A stretch of 64,000 nucleotides of DNA from Eretmocerus hayati (Eukaryota; Arthropoda; Insecta; Hymenoptera; Aphelinidae), in assembly GCA_029851415.1 (NCBI GenBank), contig CM056741.1:89191282-89255281 (forward strand). Reading direction: 5' to 3'. A model generated the notes under the pieces. It ran no database searches and was not told the DNA's origin. It saw nothing but the letters and a program-made list of their open reading frames with translations. A program made the translations under genes and the position numbers. Shown piece by piece: positions 45,131 through 57,395 of the stretch. Position 1 is the stretch's first letter. Each line of letters opens with the position of its first letter.

Positions 45131-45375
45131 GCAGGGGCTCAGGAAAATCCAGGGGCCCTCAGGGGCCCTCGGAGGCCCTCAGGGGATCTCAGGGGAATCT
45201 CTCAGCCCCTGAGGTAAATATAGGACGTAATTTAGGTTAATTGTCCAGAGGCACTCGGGGCCCTCAGGGGCCCTCGGGGGCCCTCAAGGGACCTCGAAGG
45301 ACCTCAGAGGCCCTGTTGGGCATTCAAGGCAGTCAAGGGAATTCAGGGGAGTTCAAGGGAATTCAGAGGAATCTC
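45131..45375. repeat. GGGGCCCTC-type short repeat array
   Basis: About ten copies of CAGGGGCCCT or CGGGGCCCTC with variants (AGGGGATCTC, AAGGGACCTC, AAGGGAATTC) recur with a loose 10-bp period. An interruption of about 40 bases falls around 45,205-45,248. Each unit is partly self-complementary. No coding sense. Confidence 0.8.
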
Positions 45376-45379
45376 ATTC

Positions 45380-47915
45380 TTACTACTATATATTAGGGGG
45401 ATATATGTATATATATGGATAGCCTATACATGTTCCAAGAAAGGTTGAGAGGCTCAGCTGAATTAGGTCAAACAGGGAGTGACTTCAACGGCCTTTTAGC
45501 GCGTGAATTTTTAAATGACTTCAAAAGCAAGTAGGCATGAGAATTGGATTGGAAGTAGAAATTTTGAGTTTATTGTTATAGAGTGGCTATATACATGGAT
45601 TATTTTCAGATATTGATAATGAAAACAAAATTTTGGGCTTATGGCAATCACAAACTTTTATTCATTATTTTTCACAGATGATGAATAGAAACATCACGTT
45701 TTGTGGAAGCTGCGTCAAATCAATGTAACTTCTTTTTGAAGGGTAGAAATCATTAAAACCCATCGTATAATCATATTTTTTGTAATTTCATGTAAAATCA
45801 TCGTGAACTCAGAAGTGTGACTAGAATCTATCGAGGTCAAGCTAGAATCAGCGATTTTGTCCAGAGAGCATTGCACAACGGAATTTGACCTGACATGTCA
45901 ACGGCTCATCAAGATTCCCGTGTCCTCTACATTCCACAATCTATCTCGATGCTGATAGGTGCACAGTTTAACATTGAGCAAGAGATGCAACTATACAAAA
46001 CGAGAGTAAAAGAGCCGAGTGGCGCGCCACGGGCCACTGGTCCTTTCCTCGCATAGGTGCGCATGCATAATTAATCAATGACACGGGCCCACAGATTCCG
46101 TCGTATTATGATGCATAAACATCGGATAGACTGTGCATAGGCAAGTACCATTGCTACGTGAAGATGACATTCGAGAACGAGAATGACAAATTGCCTGGTG
46201 CTCGAATCATATGGAATTATGCCCAAAAATATGCATGGCTCAGTCTCTTTCTCCGGTAAATGCATTAGCTCTTATGTGCGCAGATCGGTCGAATTGACGT
46301 CTTGAGTGAACAAAATTGGAATAGAACACGAGTATAGAGAACAATAATCGACCCGATCAGATACATAAAGAGGGCCTCCAGAGGGCCCACGTAGACTTGT
46401 TTTTTTTTTGTATAGTTTTGGAGTTCCCCCGTGACTGTCCGGTTTTTCCGAATTTTTGTAAGCTCTAGAGTGCCAGTGAAATGGCCATCAGATTATAATC
46501 AAAGTGAACTGCCAATCATCAAGAAAAGGCACTCTAGACTGTCAGAGTGCATTATTTTAACAAGGGTCAATGAACTACAAGAAAAATCCAAACAACGTGG
46601 TTTATTCAAAAAGGCCTGTCTGCAGTACAGAGCAACCTCACCAACGATCATATCATTCCAAGTGAGTAATTTTCGACGTTAATATTAATTTGCACCATCC
46701 CCGATCCGTGGAAGTCCTCGAATCTTATTCCTCCAGACAGCCCGGGGCACAGATATCTTAGCCACGCAGGATCTCTATTAGAGCTTGGTGACCAAAAAAG
46801 CACTCTAGCCTAACTTTTTGAGTATACTGGAACCCCGCATATAATTCTCCTCGGATTTCATTTTGTTAGGGTCAAGTGAACTTCAAAGAAGGTGCCAGCT
46901 CTATCGAATAATCATTTCAAGCCACCACAAGAGATAAATATAATTTTTCCGTCCGATTTTCGTGTCACTCGAGTACTTTCAAGAATACGCTCCAGAACAC
47001 GTTCCCCATCTACTCCTATCAACAAAATCAGAGATTCTGCGTAGACAGTCTTCTTGTTTGATGTTTGAGCTTTGAAATGAGCTGATGTGAGCTCCAACTT
47101 GAGGTTTAGATTTTGAGCAATCGGCATTTGCACACCCCTTGAGTTTTCGTGCGAGTAACTGCGATTTTTCACCATTCGCAACCCTTAACTAATTCATTTC
47201 CGATTTTTCAACTCATGGAAGTATTTGGATAGTTGGACACATAGATTATTCACCTTTTGAAACATTCACGAGGCAACTCCCCATAATATTTGATCTGATA
47301 AGACAAAATCATCCATTTTTACGCTAGCCGACCCGAGCGATGGGAAAAGCATTTTCCTACCTTCGATTCGACTATATTGCAAAGTGAATCCATTCAGAGG
47401 GCTATTAAAGGTTCCCCAGAGTAGTTCAGAGGTACCAGTAGGTGAATAGCCAGGTTTAAACTCATCCCAAGTGTTTGCAGTGAAGATATTCAAATCCAAC
47501 ACCCATTCTGGCCCATATCGCTACCGTATCGGACTCAACACAGGTTTTGTTCAAAACTCCGCAATTATTGTAAAATTGACCAGCGATAGTCATTTGCCAC
47601 GTAAGTTAGTCCTTTGTGCGCATTTTGAGCGAAATTAAAGTCGATTCTACCCAATATTCATCGAGTTATGAGCAATTCCACTCGCGACTAAAATCACCCA
47701 TCGCATAGGTACATTTGGTCGAAATAACGTTTGTCAACGTACCTACAGAATACTTGCGGGTCATCACACAAATTTGGCGAGTAGTAGAGATCTCAAAGAG
47801 TACAATCAAATCACGAGAGTCACCTTTCGAGAGATAGGAGTCGGGTACCGAGATGATCATCCATTGAAACACGGTCAGTCCCATAAGAAAGCCAGCCCCA
47901 CAATCCAATAAGTAT
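45380..47915. other. AT-rich DNA without recognisable gene
   Basis: Frames are short and lack domains. The phrase CACTCTAG/CTAGAGTGC occurs three to four times between 46,455 and 46,810 in both orientations, perhaps from a small decayed inverted-repeat element. Nothing else was seen. Confidence 0.4.
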
Positions 47916-47940
47916 ATATATATATATATATATATATACA
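47910..47940. repeat. (TA)n microsatellite
   Basis: Run of about 14 TA units shortly before the long CT tract. Confidence 0.9.
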
Positions 47941-48009
47941 CTATACACATATAGAGTGTTGGGCCCACAGCATTGCGAGAGCAGTGCAGTAACAAAAGTA
48001 ACGTGTGGG

Positions 48010-48204
<195 letters not shown>

Positions 48205-48206
48205 GA

Positions 48207-48248
48207 GATGTTTCAGTCAATGGCCTTCCCGCCATTGACTGAAACATC
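48207..48248. other. Perfect 18-bp hairpin next to the CT tract
   Basis: GATGTTTCAGTCAATGGC (48207-48224) and GCCATTGACTGAAACATC (48231-48248) are exact reverse complements around the loop CTTCCC. It starts six bases after the CT microsatellite ends. Confidence 0.85.
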
Positions 48249-48532
48249 TGTGATAATTTTCCGAGCCCACTGTCCTTTTATATGTACAAAAATGTTTTAT
48301 ATTTTCTTGCTCCTTTCTTGCTATCTTTACCTGTATAAGAAATAGTGTAATTTGACTTTCTACGCACCTTGCAGTGCTTCAAAATGACTAGTCACTTGAT
48401 GTGATAATACAATGTCCTTGACCAAAACGACAAATTTCATGAATGTGATATATATTTATTATGAGTGACATATGTGCCATATGTAACAGAATTTTTAATT
48501 TTTGCCTCTGAGCAAATAAAGATATCATCAAT

Positions 48533-48536
<4 letters not shown>

Positions 48537-48570
<34 letters not shown>
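48537..48570. repeat. Second (CT)n microsatellite
   Basis: About 17 CT units in an AT-rich context. Confidence 0.93.
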
Positions 48571-48574
<4 letters not shown>

Positions 48575-50110
48575 CTTGCCCCGCGCGCAAGCTAGTCTGC
48601 GCAGCTAGAGGAGACTTGAGCTAGACGAGCGCATTAGGGCGCATCCACCAGATAGGCTCTTGCCATACTGAATAGGAGTGAACCACCGATCGCCAACAAA
48701 GATCCACCCACATATCATTGAACAATTCCCTTCTCTTTCTCTTCATGCCCTGAATCCCGAGAGCATACTATTCAGTTAGTGGCTCGAAACTGCGGCTGGC
48801 ACTGGGAAGGTATAGGCCATAAGATTACCATTGGTCACAATACACCGATGCAAATCATACCTTCCTAGAGCTCACAATGAATATAACTAGACGTCACAAT
48901 ACGAAGGGTTAAAAGGCATCCTCTAGTGTTGAAATTATGGCGAAATTCATCTCTCTAGGGAATTCATTCAATAGCTCTCATCGATTTATTGTGGAATTAT
49001 TAACGAATTTATGAAAATATCAATGGATATGTATTTTCAGAGGCTATAACTGAGGAATTCCATAAATTATCTCAACACAAATGGTTGCCTTTTGACCCCT
49101 TCGAATACATACCCTTGGAGCACGAATGTGTTCATCGATACAATATTCACCGACCTTGATACCGGCATCTAGATGTTTCCAGTGCTTTTTTGAGGTTATG
49201 TTTGATATTTCGAGAAATTGAGTTATCAAGATGGCATATTACACCACTCTAAGTTATATTCATGGTTACTCTCCCGAAATACGTAATATGATCTCCAAGA
49301 TTCAAAAAATGTAGAAGTTTAGAAAATACACCTCTGCCTGTGCACCCTCCTCTTGATCAGACAGACGAATATTTAGAATACTCGGGGGTATTCTTTCATG
49401 TAAGTGTATGAACGAGTATCTTGAGATTGTTAAGAGTGTGATTGAGGAATGGGAATGATCGCTACTATTGTGAATAGAAAGAATGCTGATTGCATCGGGA
49501 TAGTTTTCCGAGAAATCATCATGTTTTATTCAACATAAAACATGATGATTTTTAGTACAAAACATGATGATTTTGATGTTCAGTACAAAATTCCATCTGG
49601 AATCCAGGTATATAATTTCGTCTCGGATGTGAGATATCTTTGCCATATTTGTAGAGATGGTTCGTCTCATATCACGCATTATCGTAGATGATTCTCAATC
49701 CCGGAATGAAGGCATGAGGCTGACGTGTCGAGACAATTTGATACAAAATTAGAATTCAATCTCGTATCGAAACATCCCATAGAAGCTACTTTCATAGCGC
49801 ATGTAATTTTGCATGACATGGACGATAGACCTTGAACTTATTACACGTGATTATCTTACTATTTATGAACATTCCTACCATCATTCATCTTTAGTAGTTA
49901 TTTAGGGATAAGTGACTTGAGAGAATTTCGTCATTTCACTCGTTAAAAATATTTCTGATTCTTAAGGAGGTTCGATGGTGTCATGAGGGATCGGTGGGAG
50001 GGGAAGACGAAAACTAACCTAACCTGCCACTCGGCTGCACGGAGATACACGGCGAGTATACCTATATGTTGACGATTTTCGACAACAATTCGATCATATT
50101 CCTGCAAAAT
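48575..50110. other. AT-rich DNA with one long hairpin, no gene
   Basis: No domain-bearing frame. A perfect 16-bp hairpin lies at 49514-49550 and is annotated separately. Confidence 0.4.
49514..49550. other. Perfect 16-bp hairpin with adjacent direct repeat
   Basis: AATCATCATGTTTTAT (49514-49529) pairs exactly with ATAAAACATGATGATT (49535-49550) around the loop TCAAC. The right arm is then repeated directly: TAGTACAAAACATGATGATT follows, and CAGTACAAAA again. Confidence 0.85.
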
Positions 50111-50111
50111 G

Positions 50112-51480
50112 CATGGTACTCTCTCAGCGCGAATCAGCTAGGGTAGCTGAAGATCAGCTATTGATAGCTGATTTCGTCAGCTAACGTGAACGGATTTTCA
50201 CTGATTAAATCAGCTAATACACAGGGTTATGAACGATGATATACACCGTTCGGGAATGTTTTTCCCTGCGCACTGGGTGTCACGTGATAAATTTTTGGCT
50301 CTAGTATTAGAACCGTTCGTGCACTGCAGTGGGATCCATTCGATTACCTGATTTTTAAGTCCCAAGTAGTGCGTCAAAAGTGGGCCACCTGGATCGAAAG
50401 TGGGCCACCTCTATCGTAAGTGAGCAACCTGTATCGAAAGTGGGCCACCTGTATCGAAAGTGGGCCACCTAGATCGAAAGTGGGCCGCCTGGATCGAGAG
50501 TGGGCCACCTGTATCGTAAATGAGCCACCTGTATCAAAAGTGGGCCACCTTGATCGAAAGTGGGCCACGTAGATCGAAAGTGAGCCACTTGGATCGAAAG
50601 TGGGCCACCTGGATCGAAAGTGCTCCACCTGTATCGTAAGTGAGCCACGTGTATCGAAAGTGGGCCACCTAGATCGAAAGTGGGCCACCTGGATCGGAAG
50701 TGGGCCACCTGGATCGAAAGTGGGCCACCTGTATCGTGAGTGAGCCACCTGTATCGAAAGTGGGCCACCTTGATCGAAAGTGGGCCACCTAGATCGAAAG
50801 TGGGCCATTTGCGTGCCTTCAAAAAAGCGGCGTGCCATGCCGCTTTCCACCGCTCGGAGGCGCTGAAACTCATACTCCCCATAGCACGTTAGACGCCACA
50901 ACCTCACCTTCCGAGCAGGAAATAAAGATCTCTCGATCTCCATATACTTATGTTGTCGTCATATTAGGCTCCTTCTCAATATATCTTCCTTCGATCCAAT
51001 GCTGATCTCGACTTTGTATAGTGTATACGGCACAACACGAATATCGTTTAGCTGAAAAATCAGCTATATTAGCTGAGATTCCAGCTATGTTAGCTGACTG
51101 AATCAGCTATTATAAGCTGATTTTTCAGTGAACGGTTCATTACTGACACGAATAGCTACTGTAGCTGAATTTCAGCTACATTAGCTGGTTTTCAGCTACA
51201 ATCACTGATTTATAGCTGATTATAATCAGCTATATAGGGCCTCCCGTTGTACAAAATGAGTAAATATCGAACGAATACGCCTTAGTTCGTCGTGACTTGG
51301 TCTGGAAAAGTCGTTAATGTGTTCATGTCGATATTAGAACCCGGATTCGTAGAGTTACTTCATCAGAATTATCGATTTAAGCGTGATTTTTGTGTTCGCT
51401 GATTTGATCAGCAATTTGACGTCCCATGGGAGTAATAGCTGATATTTCAGCTATATAATAGCTGATTGATGCTGAGAGAG
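50112..51480. mobile_element. 1.37-kb TIR element with motif arrays and minisatellite, copy B (complete)
   Basis: The left end TACTCTCTCAGCGCGAATCA pairs with the right end, whose reverse complement reads TACTCTCTCAGCATCAATCA. Both continue with TAGCTGA/TCAGCTA motifs (50131-50222 and 51047-51467, more than 20 copies). Internally it holds the 20-bp minisatellite (50376-50810, about 22 units) and the GGCGTGCCATGCCGC hairpin. The TA at each end is consistent with a TA target duplication around CTCTCTCAGC termini, as copy A also shows TA at its surviving end. No transposase is encoded. Confidence 0.82.
50376..50810. repeat. 20-bp minisatellite, about 22 units (inverted relative to 23 kb)
   Basis: Unit GGGCCACCTGGATCGAAAGT in strict 20-base register, the reverse complement of the array at 22981-23514, with the same variant types (GTATCGTAAGTGAGCC, AGATCG). 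Confidence 0.95.
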
Positions 51481-52880
51481 TAAGCTGTGATCACCGAATG
51501 GTATTATTGTTTGTTGGGAAATTCTCTATCGTCTGAATATTTTATGAGAATTTTCCCTACATCTCGAAAGGTGCTAGGCTTGTTTTGGTGGCGCCGTCCA
51601 TAAGAGCCCATGTTATTTCCGAAAATGTAAGAGCTTAGATCTCAAAAAAACGCCTGAAGAAAAATACTGAAAAAATTCACAGAGTATTTTTTTGTCTCAA
51701 AGATAATTATGTAAAAGGTTGCGTCACGATCTCTACATCTTCGTCAAGACCATCGAACCTCCTTAAGCTATTCTTTCTCTGTATAAGAGAATCTTCATTT
51801 CCGATGGAGACGGTTCACACTTGACATGATCAGCTGGTTTCTTGAATTGTCTCATTATAAATATTGAGGAGCGAATGTCAGTAACGATTTTCTCTCATGT
51901 CATGATTAATCGAAGGGATCGGACATGTACCGCTTTCTGCGATCGTTCGTGAATATTTGAAGGCAGGACATCTTATTTCACACTCGCAATATTTTGTATA
52001 TGTATATCGAAGAATTTCGGTAAACCTCGTCGGTCCAGGAGGGTTCATCGTGCCCCATGGCAATCAGTTTCGATCTAAGACAGCGATTACACTATACTGT
52101 CTGCACGGGAGCGACCATATTCTCAGTGAATTGGTGCAATATAGATGTATTCGATTGGCAACGAGGCCCCAACCTCGGCTACAACAGCAACTGCCGACAT
52201 GAAGCTGGAACAAAACTCTTGTTGGAAACCCTCCTAGGTATCTAACGATCAATCTGAATGAGTTGGAGCTAGGAATTTGAGAGAATGCAACTTATCACGG
52301 AAACCCAGCTCACATCAAATATGTCGTCGGGGTAAACAAGCAAAACTCCGAAATATTATCACTCCAGGTTATTTGAAGTTGGATGAATTAAATGTTGACG
52401 AAGGTACAAGAAAATAATGAATAGTGAAAATATCCTTCGATATTCTCTGTCAGTTTCTCCGGAAAGCTTATTTGGAGGAATTGGAGCATCTGAACTCACT
52501 CTCGTTCATAGCAATACCTTTCATTCGGTTGAGACGGAATCTTGATCAATTTCTTGGATTGACTCGTTACCCGACAAGAGGTTGGGTTCGAGCATCCGGC
52601 TATCCCTGGATTCACCTGCCTGACTAGATTTTGGGTCTGATTCTTATCCCAGATACGATCTCCAGCATGAGCATCCAGATATTCATGGATTCGACTGCTC
52701 TGCTAAGTTTTGGGACCATTCGTGACTGTTTCATTCCTGAGGTTTCCCTGTCTCGCTGAGCATTCTACGAATGAGCATCTGCGTATGGAAGTGTATGATA
52801 GCTTTCATACATTTCAGGATTCAGTTCCTCTCCTGACAGAACTGTTGATATGAGATCTATGTATGGAGGTTTTGATCGCT
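51481..52880. other. Unexplained non-coding stretch
   Basis: No recognised gene or repeat. Short frames near 51.96-52.63 kb have no domain. Confidence 0.4.
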
Positions 52881-52884
52881 CTCC

Positions 52885-54296
52885 CATGTAACGTGGAGGG
52901 CATCAGCAGGGGGAAATTTCCTGAAAAACTAAACCCACCCAACGCTACCTCATTTATTTGGGCCGGATCAGGTCAGGGCCAGGCACCCCGCGCCACGAGG
53001 GGCGGGACAGTGGGGCAAATTGGGAGCACCTGAAAATCACGAAAATATTCTGCGGACACTGTATGTATATATATATATCGTCGAAATAATCACTCTCCGG
53101 ATTACGAAAATACAAACGGAATTTATTTCTATTAGGAACTCATTTCGAGGCACGCAGGCCAATAAAACTAATTAACAACGCCATCTGTGGCGGATCTATG
53201 CATCTATCGTCCGTAAGTTGTTCAATAAACTCACTGCAACAATCTCGCGAAACTCACTTTGGAGCGAAAACGCCCATATACACTCACTCGAAAATCACTG
53301 CACCACTTTGTAGCAGAAATGCCCATATACACGGTGGGCGGAGCTAACTTGAGGGGTGGGAGCTATTCCCCAGCCGGCGGACCCGTCCCTCTCCAACTCT
53401 CCGTGCCTTCGTCTCCGGAAGTCAGAGCGATGACACAAAATGGCCGCTATAACGACCCGCGTGGCTCAGCATGGCCAAAACGTGCATGCGAAATTGGCAC
53501 GGGGAGTTGGAGGAACACGGTTGCGACGCGATGGGTCGGCGGATAAAAGGGACACACCGCGTCGCGAGCTGGGAAATAGACCACCCGGTAGCCCTGGACA
53601 CGACTCTCCGCCCGGGGGGTCACGATGAGGGCGGATGCACCCGGGGGGAAAACGCAATACCACTCACCGCGGTCGACGTCGTCTGGACGCACCCTGATGA
53701 TCGCGCTACTGCTGCGCTGTTGCTACTCTGCTGCTGGGCCACTTGACTGCGCTGCTGCAGCTCTCTCTCGCTCTCTCGAGCCCAGTCCGGGTCACCCTCC
53801 AAGTGCGGGGCACCTGGGCGAGATGTGGTCGTGTGGGGTGGCCACGCGTCAGCACGCGCTGACAAGTCTGGGCACTGCACTGTTCACCCACACGCACAAA
53901 CACACACCAAAAGGTCCGGTACACCCGCGACGCGATCACACGACCCGTCCTGGGTCACTTCCTGGAGCACGTCGAATTCAAAAGGCGCGAAGTACGGGGA
54001 GGTTTAACCAGGCTGGCAGCCATCCCAAGAATGCCGGCCGGCGATGCGCGGCGCGACTTCCTCAAGCCCGCGCGAGCGCTGCGCCGCCCGACTTGGTGGG
54101 CTGGACGGTGCTGCCACCACGCTGGTGGCGGGAGCCATCAGCCCATTTGAATCGTCGTCGTCGTCCTCTTCTCGTCACCTCGGGCACCTCAACAAAAAAG
54201 TGTGACAAACGAAAATCAGACCTTGATTACTTTGCCCGAGGTGACGACGAGAGCTTCTGTGGGACGAGCCGGAACGTGCTGCAACGTTCCACGTTG
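52885..54296. repeat. Left terminal inverted repeat (about 1.4 kb) of a foldback element
   Basis: Matches the reverse complement of 55681-57107 along its whole length. Shared phrases run from the outer CCATGTAACGTGGAGGGCAT, CACCCAACGCTACCTCATTT and CGGACACTGTATRTATATAT inward to AGCTGGGAAATRG. The inner end is the perfect GCAACGTTCCACGTTGC hairpin sequence. Frames of 60-250 codons inside are GC-rich and mirror those of the other arm; none is recognisable. Confidence 0.92.
54160..54262. repeat. Stem-loop at inner edge of left arm
   Basis: CGTCACCTCGGGCA and TGCCCGAGGTGACG form a 14-bp stem around about 55 bases. The partner in the right arm lies at 55728-55830. Flanking phrases (CTCTCGTCG, GAGGTGC, GAAGACAACAAC) recur at 19,036-19,130. 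Confidence 0.65.
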
Positions 54297-54667
54297 CACC
54301 CAGATTTCCGATTAAATTTTTCGCATACAGAAGTTTTGGCCAGAACATTTGAATATTGCCTCCTCAGTTTTTAGGATTGGATTTCCCTCTAAATGGATTC
54401 TGTTCAAATATCTAGCGGATATGTGGATTTGATCACCTCCTCGTTTTTCGGGACTGAAACCTATTCTGTACAGGATCGTTGTTCCGAGCATCCGAATATC
54501 AACACTTCCATTGCCTTCCTGGGTTTCAAAGAGAGCTACCGTCGAGCGAAAAATCTGAGAAATTTGGCCGTTCTCGTCCCGACGAGAAGAAATTTACCGC
54601 GTTCTCGTCCTCGTTCTCTAGGACTCGAGAACAAAAATTTTCGATCTCGTCTAGTCGAGAATTCCTC

Positions 54668-55205
54668 GGCTTCCATCGACATTTGTCGAAGAAGTTTCGG
54701 ACAGAGTTATAGCGCTCAGGTCCACGTATAATTATGGTCGATAAAAGCAATCACATTGATCAAGAAGCATATTGAATTGGATTCAACATATTCCTTGATA
54801 GAGTAGAGATTACGATCTGGCGATTTGACAGAAAAGTTGATGAAAATGGCGTTGAGATGCAGCTCATCCTCGCGTTCGGAGCTGGGCAAGGGGAGTTACT
54901 CAAACAGTCCGGAATGTGCAACTAGGTTTATTGCGTGGCCTCCGTCGACATTTCTCGAAAAAATTTCGGACAGAGTTATAGCGTTCGGGGCCACGTATAA
55001 TCATGGTCGATAAAAGCAATCACTTTGATCAAAAAGCATATTGGATTGGATTCAACATATCCCTTGATAGAGTAGAGATTACAATCTGGCGATTTGACAG
55101 AAAAGTTGATGGAAATGGTGTTGAGAGGCAGCTCATCCTCGCGTTCGGAGCTGGGCAAGGGGAGTTACTCAAACAGTCCGGAATGTGCAACTTGGTTTAT
55201 TGCAT
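54668..55205. repeat. 272-bp tandem duplication in the foldback core
   Basis: The unit beginning TCGACATTTGTCGAAGAAGT is repeated once from about 54,940 with few changes. Shared stretches include GAGTTATAGCG, GATAGAGTAGAGATTAC, ATCTGGCGATTTGACAGAAA and CAGTCCGGAATGTGCAACT. The second copy gives a 91-codon frame (55003-55278) with no recognised domain. Confidence 0.88.
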
Positions 55206-55680
55206 TCCGCTCATCCTGGATTCAAGACACATAGAGTCATTCGATGTCAGCCATTGGGGTTATAAATTGAAGGAGTAATCTATCGAGGAGTTCAAAGGAA
55301 TCTACAAAAACAAGTGATAAGTCGATAGATCCAATCAAGATGGGAGTCATGAGTCCCAAGACGTTGATACAGTAGAACCCCGAATAGCAGACACCTTTTT
55401 GCGCCGCACAAAGTGTACTTTATAACAAGGTATTCCAAAATTTCGCTCGTCATCATTCGTAAAGATAGATAGGTAGATAGATAGTTCTCCATTCCACCTT
55501 AGGATCCCCAGGAACCGTGTTGAGGTAGAGCATTCTCCATGCTACTGGGTGCGACCACAGGGGTGCGGATAGTGGCACGGCCAGAGTAACTGGGGATTGA
55601 TACGATCCTTAGTCTCTCTGGTTACTCGTGGATATGCAGAGTACGCAAAATAAGTGAGCGCAGACAAGAAGTCGCAGATT

Positions 55681-56193
55681 GCAACGTGGAACGTTGCAGC
55701 ACGTTCCAGCTCGCCCCACAGAAGCTCTCGTCGTCACCTCGGGCAAAGTAAATCAAGGTCTGATTTTCGTGTGTTATACTTTTTTGTTGAGGTGCCCGAG
55801 GTGACGAGAAGAAGACAACAACGACGTTTCAAACGGGCTGATGGCTCCCGCCACCAGCGTGGTGGCAGCACCTTCCAGCCCACCGAGTCGGACGGCGTGG
55901 CGCTCGCGCGGGCAAGAGGAAGCCGCGCTGCGCGTTGCCGGCCGGCAATCTTGGGATGGCTGCCGGCCTAGATAGACCTCCCTGTAGATCGTGCCCTTAA
56001 ATTCGCCGCGTGCTCCAGGAGTTTGACCCAGTATGGGTCCAGTGATCGCGCCGCGGGTGAACCAGGAGTTTGTGCGTGGGTGAACAAGGTGTGAGTGCCA
56101 AGACTTGTGCCAGCATCTGCTGGCACGTGGCCCCTCACACGACCACATCTCGCCCAGGGTACCCAGCTTTTGGAGGGTGGCCCGGACTGGGCT

Positions 56194-56235
<42 letters not shown>

Positions 56236-57107
56236 GCAGCAGTGCAGTCAAGTGGCCCCAGCAGCAGAGCAGCAACAGCGCAGCAGTAGCGCTATCATCA
56301 GTGTGCGTCCAGACGACGTCGACCGCGGTGAGTGGTATTGCGTTTTCCCCCGGGTGCATCCACCCACATCGTGACCCTCCCGGGCGGAGAGTCGTGTCCA
56401 GGGCTACCGGGTGGCCCATTTCCCAGCTCGCGACGCGGTGTGTCCCTCTTGTCCGCTGACCCATCGCGTCGCAACCGTGCTCCTCCAACTCCCTGTGCCA
56501 ATTTCGCATGCACGTTTTGGCCATGCTGAGCCACGCGGGTCGTTATAGCGGCCATTTTGTGTCATCACTCTGACTTCCGGAGACGAAGGCGCGGAGAGTT
56601 GGAGAGGGACGGGCCCGCCGGCTGGGGAAATAGCTTCCACCCCTCGCGTTAGCTCCGCCCACAATGTACATGGGTGATTCCGCCGAAACAGTGCAGTGAA
56701 TCATTCCGAGCCAATGTACGTGGGTGTTTCCGCTGTAAAGTGATTTTGTGGTATTGTGATTTTCCTTGAGTTATTGGACAAATGAACGATTTGATGACAG
56801 TTTTCGCCACAGATGGCGTTGTAATTAGTTTTATTGGCCTGCGTGCCTCGAAATGAGTTCCTCATAGCAATAAATTCCGTTTGTAATTTCGTAATCCGGA
56901 GAGTGATTATTTTCGATCCGATATATATATACAGTGTCCGCAGAATATTTTCGCGATTTTCAGAGGCTCTCAATTTGCCCCACTGTCCCGCCCCTCGTGG
57001 CGCGGGGTGCCTGGCCCTGACCTGATCCGGCCCAAATAAATGAGGTAGCGTTGGGTGGGTTTAGCTTTTCAGGAATTTCCCCCTGCTGATGCCCTCCACG
57101 TTACATG
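55681..57107. repeat. Right terminal inverted repeat of the foldback element
   Basis: Reverse-complement partner of 52885-54296. It contains the (GA)n tract at 56196-56233. Confidence 0.92.
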
Positions 57108-57395
57108 GCGATCCTGCCAGGATCACGGTTGACGCCCGGGAGCGTCCGGAACGAATCTGCAGACACTGCGCGTGCGCGTGAGAGCATTGACGCGGTACTA
57201 CGCGAATTTAGGGTGAATATCGGGCCCTCGGTGTATGCCGATGATCTAATCTTATTTGCGTGCGATCCTGCGCGCTTACTCCCGAGCACTCTGTGTCAAC
57301 GAGTGACATCACCCCCCGCCCCTATAGTGCCGCGTATTCGCCCCGGCTCGCGCTCAGTGACACGTTATAAAATACCCCGTCGTGTGGGTATTTGA
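57105..57395 (+). pseudogene. Possible reverse-transcriptase motif C fragment
   Basis: A 96-codon frame contains SVYADDLILFACD, which resembles RT motif C (YADD) with its usual hydrophobic flanks. Upstream NIGP and the arginine-rich stretch could be RT-derived, but no other motif supports it. It directly abuts the foldback element. Chance similarity is possible. Confidence 0.3.

Larger units (their letters stand above)
52885..57107. mobile_element. 4.2-kb foldback element
   Basis: Arms of 1,412 and about 1,427 bp enclose a core of about 1.38 kb. The core holds a 272-bp tandem duplication and no recognisable transposase. The right arm has an expanded (GA)n tract (56196-56233) that is short in the left arm, so the arms are not being kept identical at all points. 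The flanks show no clear target-site duplication. Function and superfamily are unknown. Confidence 0.8.

Noticed and set aside
52585..52625. GGTTCGAGCATCCGG as a possible tRNA T-arm
   Set aside because: No acceptor stem, D-arm or anticodon arm can be fitted around it.
53625..54374. 249-codon frame in the left foldback arm, and 129-codon frames in the right arm
   Set aside because: GC-rich, mirrored on both strands and in both arms, no recognisable domain; a by-product of composition and symmetry.
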